The notes: generated by a model not told the origin, from the sequence alone. DNA of 64,000 nucleotides from Amycolatopsis endophytica (GCF_013410405.1 NZ_JACCFK010000001.1:2914001-2978000); one strand, 5' to 3'; positions 26,005-35,007 are shown, counted from the first letter of the stretch. A program made the numbers and translations.

Positions 26005-26701
26005 AGCCATCTCCGACCGTCAGGTCGTCGCCGTGCTGCGGCCGGTCGTGCGCGCGTCCGGTCCCGTGCTGCACGCGCTGCGCACGCCCGGTCGTCTCGA
26101 AGGGCTGGCGTCGGTGCGCGTGCCCGGGTCGGTGGCTTGGGAGGAGATGGACCGCGAGCGGCACGTCGACTGGTGGGTCAACCGGCTGGGCAGGCTGACC
26201 TCGCTGGTCACCGCGATCCCCGGTCTCGGCGGCGCGCTCGCCGACCGGCTGCCGGTGCAGGACGCTCTGGGCACGGCCGCGCAGGCGCTGCTGCTGACCG
26301 CGATGGCCGAGGAACATGGCGTCACCGACATCGGCGAGCGGGTCCGGCTGGTCGCGTGGGTGCTGTTCGAGCGTGACGTGGACCCCGCGCTGGCGGCCGG
26401 GAAGAAGGAGGACTCGGCCGACGAGGACGCCGAGACCGCGAAGCTGGCGGGCGAGTTCTCCCAGGTGGAGCACCGCTCCCGGCGCATCACGCTGAAATCG
26501 GCCGGCGGCACGCTGTGGCGGATGGGCCGCTCGCTCCTGGCGATCACCGACGAACTGGACAAGCGGCCCCACGGCCGGTTCTACCACCGGGCCGTGGGGA
26601 TGCTGCCGGTCGTCGGCATGGTCGGCGACTACCTCGGCGAGCGCAGCGGCCTCAAGCGGGTCGTGCGCCGCGCGGACGCCTGGTTCGCCCGCGCGGCCTG
26701 A
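25997..26701 (+). CDS. Conserved hypothetical protein in the mshB operon
   Basis: A 234-residue soluble protein that I do not recognise. It is rich in Ala, Arg and charged residues. It has a hydrophobic segment around 70-100 (VTAIPGLGGALADRLPVQDALGTAAQALLLTAMAEEHG), an acidic stretch near 125-140 (KKEDSADEDAETAK) and a C-terminal segment, MLPVVGMVGDYLGER, that could lie at a membrane. GTG overlaps the preceding stop by eight bases. It converges on the M50 protease gene with a two-base gap. No catalytic motif is visible. Confidence 0.7.
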   Translation: MGEAISDRQVVAVLRPVVRASGPVLHALRTPGRLEGLASVRVPGSVAWEEMDRERHVDWWVNRLGRLTSLVTAIPGLGGALADRLPVQDALGTAAQALLLTAMAEEHGVTDIGERVRLVAWVLFERDVDPALAAGKKEDSADEDAETAKLAGEFSQVEHRSRRITLKSAGGTLWRMGRSLLAITDELDKRPHGRFYHRAVGMLPVVGMVGDYLGERSGLKRVVRRADAWFARAA

Positions 26702-26703
26702 CC

Positions 26704-27483
26704 TCAGTGCCGCCAGAAGAGGAACGCGTACTGGCCGACAGCCGCGGCGAGGTCGTCGCCGCCGCAGACTCCGTACAGGAACTGCACCAGGTCCCAGAAC
26801 GCGTCGCCCACCGCGGGGACCGCGAACAGCAGCGCGAACAGCACCAGCGGCGCCCACGGCCGCGCCTTGGCTCCGAACTCGCGGGCCTCCGGCGACAGGT
26901 ACGGCTCGATCGCGCCGTAACCGTCGAGCCCGGGCACCGGAAGGATGTTCAGCACGAAGGTCGCGATCTGCAGCAGCGCCAGGAAGGAAAGCCCGGCCAG
27001 CAGGCCGACCGGCATCGGGATCAGCTGCACGGCCACGGCGAGCACGATGCCGATCAGCAGGTTGCTCAGCGGGCCCGCGAGCGACACCCACGACGCGACG
27101 CTCCGGGTGCGCAGCGCCCACCGGTTGATCCACACCGCGCCACCGGGCAGCGGGATGCCGCCGATGAGCAGGAAGACCAACGGCAGCACGATGGACAGCA
27201 CCGGATCGGTGTAGTGCCGGACGTCCATCGAGAGGTAACCCTTCGAGGCGACCTCGTAGTCACCGCCCTTGAAGGCGACGAAGGCGTGCCCGAACTCGTG
27301 CAGCGTGAGTGAGAGCACCCATCCCGCGACCACGAGGATGAAGATGCCCGCTACCACCATCGGGTCTTGGTCGGTGCTCAGCAGTGTGCTCGCGTCACCG
27401 AACGCGGCCAGTAGGCCACCCACTACGGTGAGTGCGAGGATGCCGAAGAAGACAGGACTGGGTCGGACCGCGGATCGTTGCAC
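26704..27483 (-). CDS. Site-2-type membrane metalloprotease (M50 family)
   Basis: A 259-residue membrane protein with about six helices. The zinc motif HEFGHA lies in the second or third helix (about residues 63-68) and the third-ligand motif LPVPGLDG near 187-194. The order and spacing fit intramembrane site-2 proteases of the Rip/SpoIVFB type without a PDZ domain. In related bacteria such proteases cut anti-sigma factors or other membrane regulators; the substrate here is unknown. It is transcribed divergently from whiB, which shares its upstream region. Confidence 0.88.
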   Translation of the reverse strand: MQRSAVRPSPVFFGILALTVVGGLLAAFGDASTLLSTDQDPMVVAGIFILVVAGWVLSLTLHEFGHAFVAFKGGDYEVASKGYLSMDVRHYTDPVLSIVLPLVFLLIGGIPLPGGAVWINRWALRTRSVASWVSLAGPLSNLLIGIVLAVAVQLIPMPVGLLAGLSFLALLQIATFVLNILPVPGLDGYGAIEPYLSPEAREFGAKARPWAPLVLFALLFAVPAVGDAFWDLVQFLYGVCGGDDLAAAVGQYAFLFWRH

Positions 27484-27574
27484 GGGGTCCAGTCTGTCGC
27501 ATCCCGGCGAGTTGATGTTCGGCGTGTCCGCTTGCGCGTTCGGGAAGAAGCATCCCCCAACCTCGCTACTCCGC

Positions 27575-27603
27575 TTGACCTAGCCTCATTACACGGGTGT
27601 AAT
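27575..27603 (+). promoter_or_regulatory. whiB promoter with palindrome over the -10
   Basis: TTGACC (27575-27580) and TGTAAT (27598-27603) are 17 bases apart, a strong sigma-70-type match. A perfect inverted repeat, ATTACAC-GG-GTGTAAT (27588-27603), covers the spacer end and the -10. A protein bound there would block transcription. This may be an autoregulatory WhiB or BldD-type site, but the binder cannot be named from sequence. Confidence 0.65.
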
Positions 27604-27648
27604 CACAGTGCTGTTATTCGTTGCTGCAAGGGGGCGACGGAGACGGCG

Positions 27649-28020
27649 ATGCAAGACCGCCAGCCTGGGGAGTGCGTGGAAGCAGAGGAGGCGGACATGC
27701 GGTTGGAATCCGACGGAAGGGATTGGGGGAACGTCGTGGAGTGGCGAGAAGGCCCGGAGGTGGAGCTGGGCGAGCTCGTCGACCTCTTCGACAACGACGA
27801 GCCCCCCGAGTGGCAGGACCGCGCCCTGTGCGCGCAGACCGATCCCGAGGCGTTCTTCCCGGAGAAGGGCGGCTCGACCCGCGAGGCCAAGCGGATTTGT
27901 CAGGGCTGTGAAGTGAAGGGCGAATGCCTGGAGTACGCACTGGCCCACGACGAGCGCTTCGGCATCTGGGGCGGTCTGTCCGAACGGGAGCGTCGCAAGC
28001 TCAAAAAGCGGGCTGTGTAA
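27649..28020 (+). CDS. whiB: WhiB-family [4Fe-4S] regulator (WhiB2/WhmD-like)
   Basis: A 123-residue WhiB protein. It has the four cluster cysteines Cys61, Cys84, Cys87 and Cys93, the GIWGGLSERERRKLKK turn and a basic tail. The segment from WQDRALCAQTDPEAFFPEKG onward is near-identical in pattern to WhiB2/WhmD, which controls septation and sporulation genes. The first ATG gives an acidic N-terminal extension of about 50 residues; a downstream ATG (codon 17) is an alternative. In M. tuberculosis the orthologue (Rv3260c) begins the same gene block. Confidence 0.93.
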   Translation: MQDRQPGECVEAEEADMRLESDGRDWGNVVEWREGPEVELGELVDLFDNDEPPEWQDRALCAQTDPEAFFPEKGGSTREAKRICQGCEVKGECLEYALAHDERFGIWGGLSERERRKLKKRAV

Positions 28021-28153
28021 GGGATTTTTTACACCTGCTTCACAACGAGGTGACAGGTTTCCGGGTACTCGTGCGGGTGCGCGGAGTCACGATCGGCTCA
28101 GCTAGGCTGCGGCGGAAGATCCTCGATGATCGTCGCCGCCCACTGGAGAAGCC

Positions 28154-30106
28154 TTGCCCGACAACGTGAACGTCCCGGACAAGACGTCGAAGGTGGCCAG
28201 GATCGTCCCCGTGGCGGGCGTTTTCGTGGTGCTGGCCGCGCTGGGCCTCTCGGTGAACGCGGGACGGCTCGGTTTCGACCTCGCGGGCGGCCGGTTGCTC
28301 GAAACCGGTTCGCTGGGCGAGGTCTGGTCCGCCTACCTCGCCGGCTGGCACGCCGTGGACGGTGGCACCGCGAGCGCCGCCCCGGCCGCACTGGCCGTGC
28401 TCGGGATCTTCGGTGCGATCTTCACGCCGCACGGGTTCGTGTCACTGCTGATGATCGCCGACGCTCCGCTGGCGGGGGCGTCGGCGTACTTCGCGACGCG
28501 GCGCCTGCCGGTGCGGCGGCCGGTCCGCGCGGTGATCGCCGCGGCCTACGGTCTGCTGCCCGCCGCGACGGCCGGGGTGACGCAGGGGCGTCTCGACGTG
28601 GTGGCCGTGCACATCCTGCTGCCGGCGGTCATCGCCGGAATCGCCGGGGTGCTGGCTGATCCGGGGCAGCGGTGGCTGCACACGTCGTCGTTGTGTGCTT
28701 TGGGCCTGGCGTTGCTGGGCGCGTTCTCGCCGCTGGCGCACCTGCTCGCGCTGGCCGGGCTGGTCATCGGGTTCGTCGTGCTGCCCTCGCCCGCTCCGCT
28801 GCTCAAACGGGCCGCGGCGGTGGTCATCGTGGTGCTGGTGCCGCTGGCGTTGCTGATGCCGTGGCCCACCGTGCTGGTCAACCATCCGGCGCTGGTGCTG
28901 CACGGCCTGAGCGGTCCGGGTGATCCGGTGACGGCGGTCGACCTGGCCGGGCTGGACCCCGGTGGTTCCGGCGCGCTGCCGGTGGGGCTCGCCATGCTGC
29001 TGGCCGCCGTGATCGCGTTCGCGGTGCGGCCCTCGCGCGCGGCCGGTGCCGGTTTCGCGGTCGTCGTCCTCGGCGTCGCGGCCCTGCTGGTCGTGCGGCT
29101 GGTGACGGTGACCCCGCTGCAGGGCGGGGAGGCGGCGCCCGGGTTCGCTGGCGTGCCGCTGCTGGTCATCGGGGCCGGGTTGCTGTGGATCGTGGCTTCG
29201 GCGTGCCGCGGCGAGGTCGGAAAGCCCTTTCTCGGCGGTGGCGCGGTGCTGGTCGTGGCGCTGGCGGTGGGTGTCGTCGTGACCGGCAGCGGTGGTCCGC
29301 TGCACTCCGGCGGCGGCCCGGCGCTGGCCGGGGACCAGGCGGCCGAACTGGCCCGCACCGGCCGGTCGGTGCTGGTCCTCGACGCCGGTGACGCACAGGC
29401 CCTGCAGACGGGCGGCCGGATGCCGCGCTTCGGTGACGACCAGCTCGCGGTCAGCGCGGCGTCCCCGGCGCGGCTGGCCGAGTGGCAGGACGCGCTCGCG
29501 AACCCGGAGCCCACGCGGGCCCGCGCGGCCCTGTCCGGTGCCGCGGCCTCCGGGGCGCTGTTCGTGGTGCTCCCGGCCGGTGCGGACGCCGGTGCGATCG
29601 CCGGAATGGCACCCGACCTGGCGTCGGCGGTGGCGCCGACCAGCGATGGGCGCTCGGTGCTGCGGCTGCTCGAACCCGGTGGTCAGGTCGTCCTGATCCC
29701 GCCCGGCGTCGCGCGCCAGGCGGTGACCGCACCGGCGCCGACGAGCACGCTCGGCGTGACGCCGGTCGCCGCGCGCCTGCCGGACGTGCGGGTGCGGGTG
29801 TCCGAGGGCGTGCCGGGACGGCTGCTGGTGCTGGCCGCCGAGCACGAGGACGGCTGGCGCGCGCAGGTCGACGGCAAGCCGGTGCCGATCGTGCCGGCCT
29901 GGGGCCACCAGGTGGCGGTCGCGGTGCCGACGACGCAGGCCGAGGTGACGCTGGAGCACCCGTCGACGCTGCGGGACGTGCTGCTGCTGGTCCAGATCGC
30001 GGCCGTGCTGTTCACCCTGCTGACCGCGGTGCCGACGCGGCTGCGCCGCGAGGAGGACGAGGACTACTCGCCGCCCTCGATGATGTCCGGCTCGACTCCC
30101 AGGTAG
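28154..30106 (+). CDS. Large membrane protein beside whiB, possibly glycosyltransferase-derived
   Basis: A 650-residue protein with about 10-12 membrane helices in the first 390 residues, then a globular extracytoplasmic part and a final helix near residue 620. The C-terminal AAEHEDGWRAQVDGKPVPI is a beta-rich carbohydrate-module-like segment seen at the end of actinobacterial membrane glycosyltransferases. Such proteins next to whiB2 often carry an N-terminal GT2 domain, which is absent here. I infer a truncated or split member, or a distinct family. TTG is the likely start (GGAGA four bases ahead), with a GTG four codons later. Its end overlaps the convergent zincin-like gene by 43 bases. 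Confidence 0.65.
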   Translation: MPDNVNVPDKTSKVARIVPVAGVFVVLAALGLSVNAGRLGFDLAGGRLLETGSLGEVWSAYLAGWHAVDGGTASAAPAALAVLGIFGAIFTPHGFVSLLMIADAPLAGASAYFATRRLPVRRPVRAVIAAAYGLLPAATAGVTQGRLDVVAVHILLPAVIAGIAGVLADPGQRWLHTSSLCALGLALLGAFSPLAHLLALAGLVIGFVVLPSPAPLLKRAAAVVIVVLVPLALLMPWPTVLVNHPALVLHGLSGPGDPVTAVDLAGLDPGGSGALPVGLAMLLAAVIAFAVRPSRAAGAGFAVVVLGVAALLVVRLVTVTPLQGGEAAPGFAGVPLLVIGAGLLWIVASACRGEVGKPFLGGGAVLVVALAVGVVVTGSGGPLHSGGGPALAGDQAAELARTGRSVLVLDAGDAQALQTGGRMPRFGDDQLAVSAASPARLAEWQDALANPEPTRARAALSGAAASGALFVVLPAGADAGAIAGMAPDLASAVAPTSDGRSVLRLLEPGGQVVLIPPGVARQAVTAPAPTSTLGVTPVAARLPDVRVRVSEGVPGRLLVLAAEHEDGWRAQVDGKPVPIVPAWGHQVAVAVPTTQAEVTLEHPSTLRDVLLLVQIAAVLFTLLTAVPTRLRREEDEDYSPPSMMSGSTPR

Positions 30107-30525
30107 CCCGCCACCTGCTCGACGAGCACGTCGTGCACGAGTTCGGCCAGCTCACCGGGGTCCTTCGCGCGGGCCTCCAGCGGCCGCCGGTACAGCACGA
30201 TCCGGGCGCGCGTCGGCATCCCCACGCGGTCCACGCCCGCCGGGGCCAGCCGGGACAGCGGCACCATCCCGTCGTGCAGCACCCCGTCGTCGGCCGGTGC
30301 GCTGCCGTGCCGGATCTCGGGCACGTCGTCGACCGCCACGTCGAGCTTGGTCAACTGGTCGCGCCAGCGGGCCTCGATGGGCTCCAGCGCGTCGAGCACG
30401 AGCTGGTCGAACTTCTCCGCGCGGCTGGCCGCGGCGGGCAGGGTCGCCGGGTACAGCGGCCCGCGCAGCCCGCGGCCGTGCCGGTCCCGGCGGACACGCC
30501 GCCGGTAGCGGGAACTTCGAGCCAT
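30064..30525 (-). CDS. Zincin-like metallopeptidase-family protein (Rv3259-like)
   Basis: A 153-residue protein. It has an Arg-rich N-terminus (about residues 1-20), then the conserved DALEPIEARW, DDVPEIRHG and ARIVLYRRPLEA patterns of the minimal zincin-like family (DUF1025), which is found next to whiB2 and manB in mycobacteria and streptomycetes. The helix that should carry HExxH reads LVHDVLVEQVAGYLG, so both metal histidines of that motif are missing. It is therefore probably not a protease, or it uses another metal site. ATG start; a GTG two codons upstream is equally possible. Confidence 0.78.
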   Translation of the reverse strand: MARSSRYRRRVRRDRHGRGLRGPLYPATLPAAASRAEKFDQLVLDALEPIEARWRDQLTKLDVAVDDVPEIRHGSAPADDGVLHDGMVPLSRLAPAGVDRVGMPTRARIVLYRRPLEARAKDPGELAELVHDVLVEQVAGYLGVEPDIIEGGE

Positions 30526-30621
30526 GGACACATCCGGAAGGTTACGCGTTGGCCTCGGTCGGTGGCCTCCACCGGTGCGCCTGCGCGCACTTGCCCGGGG
30601 GAAGCGCTATCGTCTGCGATC

Positions 30622-30978
30622 GTGTCGAGCGTACGAAAGTGTTCGCGAACAGGGTGCCTGAACCCGGCCGTCGCCACGCTGACCTACGCCTACAGCGATT
30701 CGACCGCGGTGGTCGGTCCCCTCGCGACGGCGTCCGAGCCGCATTCCTACGACCTGTGCGAGGAGCACGCGCTCCGCCTGACCGCGCCCCGTGGCTGGGA
30801 GGTCGTCCGGCACGAGGGCGAGTTCGCCGCCCCGGACCGGTCCGACGACGAGCTGACGGCGCTGGCCGAGGCCGTCCGCGAGGCCGGGCGCTCCGACAAG
30901 CCCGCCCCGCCGCCGGAACCGGAGGGCCCCTCCGGCCGTCGCGGGCACCTGCGCGTCCTGCCCGATCCGATCTCGTAG
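30622..30978 (+). CDS. DUF3499 zinc-ribbon-like protein (Rv3258c-like)
   Basis: A 118-residue protein. Two cysteine pairs (KCSRTGC near the start and YDLCEEH about residues 45-50) suggest a small zinc site. The first 60 residues are conserved in pattern (ATLTYAYSDSTAVVGPL). The tail is Pro- and Arg-rich and looks disordered. DUF3499 proteins always sit next to manB in actinobacteria in my recollection; the function is unknown. TATCGT lies 12 bases before the GTG, so the transcript may be leaderless. No ribosome-binding site is obvious. Confidence 0.82.
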   Translation: MSSVRKCSRTGCLNPAVATLTYAYSDSTAVVGPLATASEPHSYDLCEEHALRLTAPRGWEVVRHEGEFAAPDRSDDELTALAEAVREAGRSDKPAPPPEPEGPSGRRGHLRVLPDPIS

Positions 30979-31057
30979 GTCACGCCACATCCACCGAGCG
31001 TTCCCCCGGTAGGCTCTCGGGTATCCGAAGCCCATGGACAACTCCCGGGGAGAGCGC

Positions 31058-32413
31058 GTGTCAGACCTGTCGGCCATCGTCAAGGCCTACGACATCCGTG
31101 GCGTAGTCGGCGAGCAGCTCGACGCCGGCCTCGTACGGGACTTCGGTGCCGCGTTCGCGCTGCTCATCAAGCCGGAGTCGCCGTCGGTGGTGATCGGTCA
31201 CGACATGCGCGACTCGTCCCCGGGCCTGGCCGCCGCGTTCGCCGACGGTGTCACCTCGCAGGGCCTCGACGTCGTGCAGATCGGCCTGTGCAGCACCGAC
31301 GAGCTGTACTTCGCCTCCGGTTCGCTGAACATGCCCGGAGCGATGTTCACCGCGAGCCACAACCCGGCCAAGTACAACGGCATCAAGCTCTGCCGCGCGG
31401 GCGCCGCCCCGGTGGGGCAGGAGTCCGGGCTGGCCGAGATCCGCGACACCGTCGAGCAGGGCGTGCCGGAGTTCGCGGGCCAGCCGGGCGGCGTCACCGA
31501 GCGGGACGTGCTGCCGGACTACGCCGCGTACCTGCGCAAGCTGGTCGACCTGTCGGGCAGCCGTCCGCTGAAGATCGCCGTCGACGCGGGCAACGGCATG
31601 GGCGGCCACACGGTCCCGACCGTGTTCGAGGGACTCCCGATCGACATCGTGCCGATGTACTTCGAGCTGGACGGCAGCTTCCCCAACCACGAGGCCAACC
31701 CGCTGGACCCGAAGAACCTGGTCGACCTGCAGGCCAAGGTGCGCGAGGTCGGCGCCGACGCCGGCCTGGCCTTCGACGGCGACGCCGACCGCTGCTTCGT
31801 TGTCGACGAGAACGGTGACCCGGTGTCGCCGAGCGCGATCACCGCGCTGGTCGCGGTGCGCGAGCTGGCCAAGGACCCGGGCGGCACGATCATCCACAAC
31901 CTGATCACGTCGCAGGCGGTGCCGGAGATCGTCGCCGAGAACGGCGGCAAGCCGGTGCGCACCCGCGTGGGGCACTCGTTCATCAAGCAGGAGATGGCCT
32001 CCACCGGCGCGATCTTCGGCGGCGAGCACTCGGCCCACTACTACTTCCGCGACTTCTGGCGCGCCGACACCGGAATGCTGGCCGCGCTGCACGTGCTGGC
32101 CGCGCTCGGCGAGCAGGAGCGCCCGCTGTCCCAGCTGACCGAGGCGTACTCCCGCTACGCGGCGTCCGGCGAGATCAACTCGACGGTCGAGGACCAGGTC
32201 GCCAAGCAGCTCGCGGTCAAGGACGCGTTCGCGAACCGCTCCGGCGCCGAGATCGACGAGATGGACGGCCTGACCGTGAAGCTGCCGGGCAAGGCGTGGT
32301 TCAACCTCCGCCCGTCGAACACCGAGCCGCTGCTGCGGCTCAACGTCGAGGCCGCCGACGAGGAAGCGGTTCGCGCCCTCACCGAAGAAGTCCTCTCGAT
32401 CGTTCGCAGCTAA
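31058..32413 (+). CDS. manB: Phosphomannomutase/phosphoglucomutase ManB
   Basis: A 451-residue alpha-D-phosphohexomutase. It has the phosphoserine loop TASHNP (Ser100), the magnesium loop DGDADR (about 242-247), the sugar loop GEHSAHYYFRD and the phosphate loop RPSNTEP. It converts mannose 6-phosphate to mannose 1-phosphate, the precursor of GDP-mannose for mannolipids and glycoproteins. GTG is preferred because GGGGAG lies five bases ahead; an ATG eight codons upstream is possible. It begins the manB-Trm112-SIS-manA series and is followed by an AAGGAGG site for the next gene. Confidence 0.93.
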   Translation: MSDLSAIVKAYDIRGVVGEQLDAGLVRDFGAAFALLIKPESPSVVIGHDMRDSSPGLAAAFADGVTSQGLDVVQIGLCSTDELYFASGSLNMPGAMFTASHNPAKYNGIKLCRAGAAPVGQESGLAEIRDTVEQGVPEFAGQPGGVTERDVLPDYAAYLRKLVDLSGSRPLKIAVDAGNGMGGHTVPTVFEGLPIDIVPMYFELDGSFPNHEANPLDPKNLVDLQAKVREVGADAGLAFDGDADRCFVVDENGDPVSPSAITALVAVRELAKDPGGTIIHNLITSQAVPEIVAENGGKPVRTRVGHSFIKQEMASTGAIFGGEHSAHYYFRDFWRADTGMLAALHVLAALGEQERPLSQLTEAYSRYAASGEINSTVEDQVAKQLAVKDAFANRSGAEIDEMDGLTVKLPGKAWFNLRPSNTEPLLRLNVEAADEEAVRALTEEVLSIVRS

Positions 32414-32423
32414 GGAGGTTTCA

Positions 32424-32636
32424 ATGGCTGTCGCGCTCGATGCCCAGTTGCTGGAGATCCTCGCGTGCCCGTCCGACGACCACGCGCCGCTGCGCGCCGG
32501 GACGGCGGGCGACCCCGAGGCCGACGCGCTGACGTGCACGTCCTGTGGTCGCGAGTACCCGGTCCGGGACGGCATTCCGGTGCTGTTGCTCGACGAGGCC
32601 ACGATCCCGGGTGAGTCCCGTGCCGACGGTGCTTGA
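32424..32636 (+). CDS. Trm112-like zinc protein
   Basis: A 70-residue Trm112 family protein: LLEILACPSDD with the first cysteine, TCTSCGREYPVRDGIPVLL with the second pair. The eukaryotic and archaeal relatives activate methyltransferases; the bacterial ones next to manB and SIS genes have no settled role. AAGGAGG lies seven bases before the ATG. Its end overlaps the SIS gene, so translational coupling is likely. Confidence 0.88.
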   Translation: MAVALDAQLLEILACPSDDHAPLRAGTAGDPEADALTCTSCGREYPVRDGIPVLLLDEATIPGESRADGA

Positions 32637-33714
32637 CGACACCCTCCTGGACGACCCCGCGCGGCTGGCGGAGGCCGACACGGCAGGACTGCTGCGGGCC
32701 GCGGCGATGGCGGGTGCCCAGGTGCGTTCCACCGCCGAGGTCGCCGGGGACGCCGAGCTGGCCGACCGGCTCGACCTGGGCCGCCCGCGTGCGCTCGTGC
32801 TGGTCGTCCGGCCCGGGGTGGGCCGCAGCGTCGCCCGGCTGCTGCACGCGCTGCTCGCGCCCGCCTGCCCGGTTCCGGTGGTGGTCAGCGACGCGGTGCC
32901 GCCGTGGATCGGTGCGCTCGACGTCGTCTTCGCCCACACCGACGACCCGTTCGACCGCGAGCTGGCCGCCGGCATCGAGCGGGCCGCGCGGTTCGGGGCG
33001 ACGGTCGTGCTGTCCGCGCCCAACGAGGGCCCGGTCGCGGCGTCGGTCGCGGGCAAGGGCATCCAGCTCGTCCCGCGCGTCCCGGTGCCGCCGGAGATGA
33101 CGTTCGCCCGTGGACTGGCCGCGGGCCTGCTCACCGCGAACGCGCTCGGGCTGCTGGTCGCCGACGTGCAGGCACTGGCCGATCAGCTCGATTCCGAGGC
33201 CGAACGCGGTCACCTCGGTCGGGACTCCTTCGCCAATCCCGCCAAGGCGCTCGCGCTGCGCGTCGCCGACCGGATTCCGCTGCTGTGGGGCCTGGACCCG
33301 ATCGCCGTCGCGGTCGCCGGGCACGCGGGTTTCGCGTTCGGCGCGTTCGCGGGCGTGGTCGCGGACGTCTCCGACTACCGGCAGGCGCTGACCCGTCGCG
33401 CTCTGCACCGGGCGGCCGTGAGCAGTTCGGGTGAGCGCGACATCTTCGCCGACCCCGATTTCGACACCGAGCTGCCGGACTACCGCCCGCTGCTGCTGGC
33501 CGTGCACAGCGGCCAGGCAGCCGACGCGGCGCGCCACGACGCTTCGCATACGCTTCCCGGGGCCGGAGTGGTCGCGCCCGCGGACGAGATCGTCGGTGAT
33601 GAACCCGTTCGCGCGGGGGTGCTCGCACTGCGGTTCGAGCTGGCCGCGGTCTACCTCGGGCTGGCGACCGGCACCTCGGGTGGTGCCGGGCACTACGAGC
33701 CGGTGACCGCCTGA
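32611..33714 (+). CDS. SIS-domain protein, phosphosugar isomerase-like (Rv3256c-like)
   Basis: A 367-residue protein with a sugar-isomerase-like fold. The N-terminal half holds nucleotide-sugar-like VVVSDAVPPWIGALDVVFAHTDD and TVVLSAPNEGPVA, the usual SIS strands. The second half holds LLWGLDPIAVAVAGHAG, as in phosphoglucose/phosphomannose isomerase-type proteins. It lies between manB and manA, as in mycobacteria, and probably helps phosphomannose metabolism, but catalytic residues are not clear. Start uncertain: GTG codons occur at the chosen site and three and six codons further; the first overlaps Trm112 by 26 bases. Confidence 0.8.
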   Translation: MSPVPTVLDDTLLDDPARLAEADTAGLLRAAAMAGAQVRSTAEVAGDAELADRLDLGRPRALVLVVRPGVGRSVARLLHALLAPACPVPVVVSDAVPPWIGALDVVFAHTDDPFDRELAAGIERAARFGATVVLSAPNEGPVAASVAGKGIQLVPRVPVPPEMTFARGLAAGLLTANALGLLVADVQALADQLDSEAERGHLGRDSFANPAKALALRVADRIPLLWGLDPIAVAVAGHAGFAFGAFAGVVADVSDYRQALTRRALHRAAVSSSGERDIFADPDFDTELPDYRPLLLAVHSGQAADAARHDASHTLPGAGVVAPADEIVGDEPVRAGVLALRFELAAVYLGLATGTSGGAGHYEPVTA

Positions 33715-33781
33715 CGCCGGTTCGGGAGCCCGAATCCGCGGGATCGGGCGAGGGTTGTAGAGCCAAGGAGTTGAGAAGACA

Positions 33782-35005
33782 GTGGAGCTGCTGCGCAATG
33801 CGGTGCGGCCCTACGCCTGGGGGTCCCGGACGACCATCCCCGAGCTGCTGGGCCGCGAGGTGCCCGCGCCGCACCCGGAGGCGGAGCTGTGGATGGGTGC
33901 CCACCCCGGTGACCCGTCGCGGCTGATCAGTCCGGACGGTGACGAGCGCAGCCTGCTGGAACTCGTCGAGGCCGATCCGCACGGGCAGCTGGGCCGGGAG
34001 TGCGCCGAGCGCTGGGGCAACCGGCTGCCGTTCCTGCTCAAGATCCTCGCCGTCGAGGAGCCGCTGTCGATGCAGGCGCACCCGTCGGCCGAGCAGTCGG
34101 CCGAGGGGTACGCGCGCGAGGAGGCCGCGGGTATCCCGCGCGACGCGGCCAACCGGAACTACCCGGACCCGACGGCGAAGCCCGAGCTGGTGTGCGCCCT
34201 GACCGAGTTCCACGCGCTGGCCGGGTTCCGCGAGCCGGAGCGCACCGTCGAACTGCTCCGCGCGATCGAAACCCCCGGTCTGGCGAAGTACACCGAGCTG
34301 CTGGCCGCCCAGCCGGACTCGGCCGGTCTGCGTGCGCTGTTCACCACGTGGATCACGCTGCCGCAGCCGGTGCTGGACGAGCTGCTGCCCGAGGTACTCG
34401 ACGCGTGCGTGCTGCACGTCAAGGACCACGGCCGGTTCGACGTCGAGTGCCGAACGATCCTCGAACTGGGCGAGGCGCACCCGCGTGACGCGGGCGTGCT
34501 GGCCGCGCTGCTGCTCAACCGGCTCGTGCTGAGCGCGGGCGAGGCCATCTACCTGCCCGCCGGGAACCTGCACCTGTACCTGCACGGCACCGCCGTGGAG
34601 ATCCTGGCGAACTCGGACAACATCCTGCGCTGCGGTCTCACGCCGAAGCACGTGGACGTGCCCGAACTGCTCCGCGTCGTCGACTTCACCTGCGCCGACA
34701 TGCCGGTGCTGCGTGGCGAGCCGTCGGCGTGCGGCGAGGTCTACACCACCGACGCGCCGGAGTTCGAGCTGTCCCGCTGCGAGTGGGCGGCGGGCGAGAC
34801 CGGTTCGCTGAAGCTGGACAACGGCAAGCCGCAGATCCTGCTGTGCACGCAGGGCTCGGTGCGGGTGAAGGCGGAGAGCGGGCAGGAGATCGAACTGCGC
34901 CGCGGCCAGTCGGTGTGGGTGCCTGCTTCGGATCCGGCGGTGGCCCTGCACCCGGCGGAGAGCGGGCGGACGCAGCTGTTCCGCGCCACTTCCGGTTGCC
35001 TTTGA
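33782..35005 (+). CDS. manA: Mannose-6-phosphate isomerase, class I
   Basis: A 407-residue cupin isomerase. Metal-binding features are QAHPSAEQS (about residues 98-106), a Glu in KPELVCAL (about 137) and a His in the NLHLYLHGT region (about 260). The C-terminal cupin closes with RRGQSVWVPASDP. It interconverts fructose 6-phosphate and mannose 6-phosphate, feeding ManB. GTG start, AAGGAG about ten bases upstream. The next gene begins two bases after its stop and may be co-transcribed. Confidence 0.93.
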   Translation: MELLRNAVRPYAWGSRTTIPELLGREVPAPHPEAELWMGAHPGDPSRLISPDGDERSLLELVEADPHGQLGRECAERWGNRLPFLLKILAVEEPLSMQAHPSAEQSAEGYAREEAAGIPRDAANRNYPDPTAKPELVCALTEFHALAGFREPERTVELLRAIETPGLAKYTELLAAQPDSAGLRALFTTWITLPQPVLDELLPEVLDACVLHVKDHGRFDVECRTILELGEAHPRDAGVLAALLLNRLVLSAGEAIYLPAGNLHLYLHGTAVEILANSDNILRCGLTPKHVDVPELLRVVDFTCADMPVLRGEPSACGEVYTTDAPEFELSRCEWAAGETGSLKLDNGKPQILLCTQGSVRVKAESGQEIELRRGQSVWVPASDPAVALHPAESGRTQLFRATSGCL

Positions 35006-35007
35006 CC

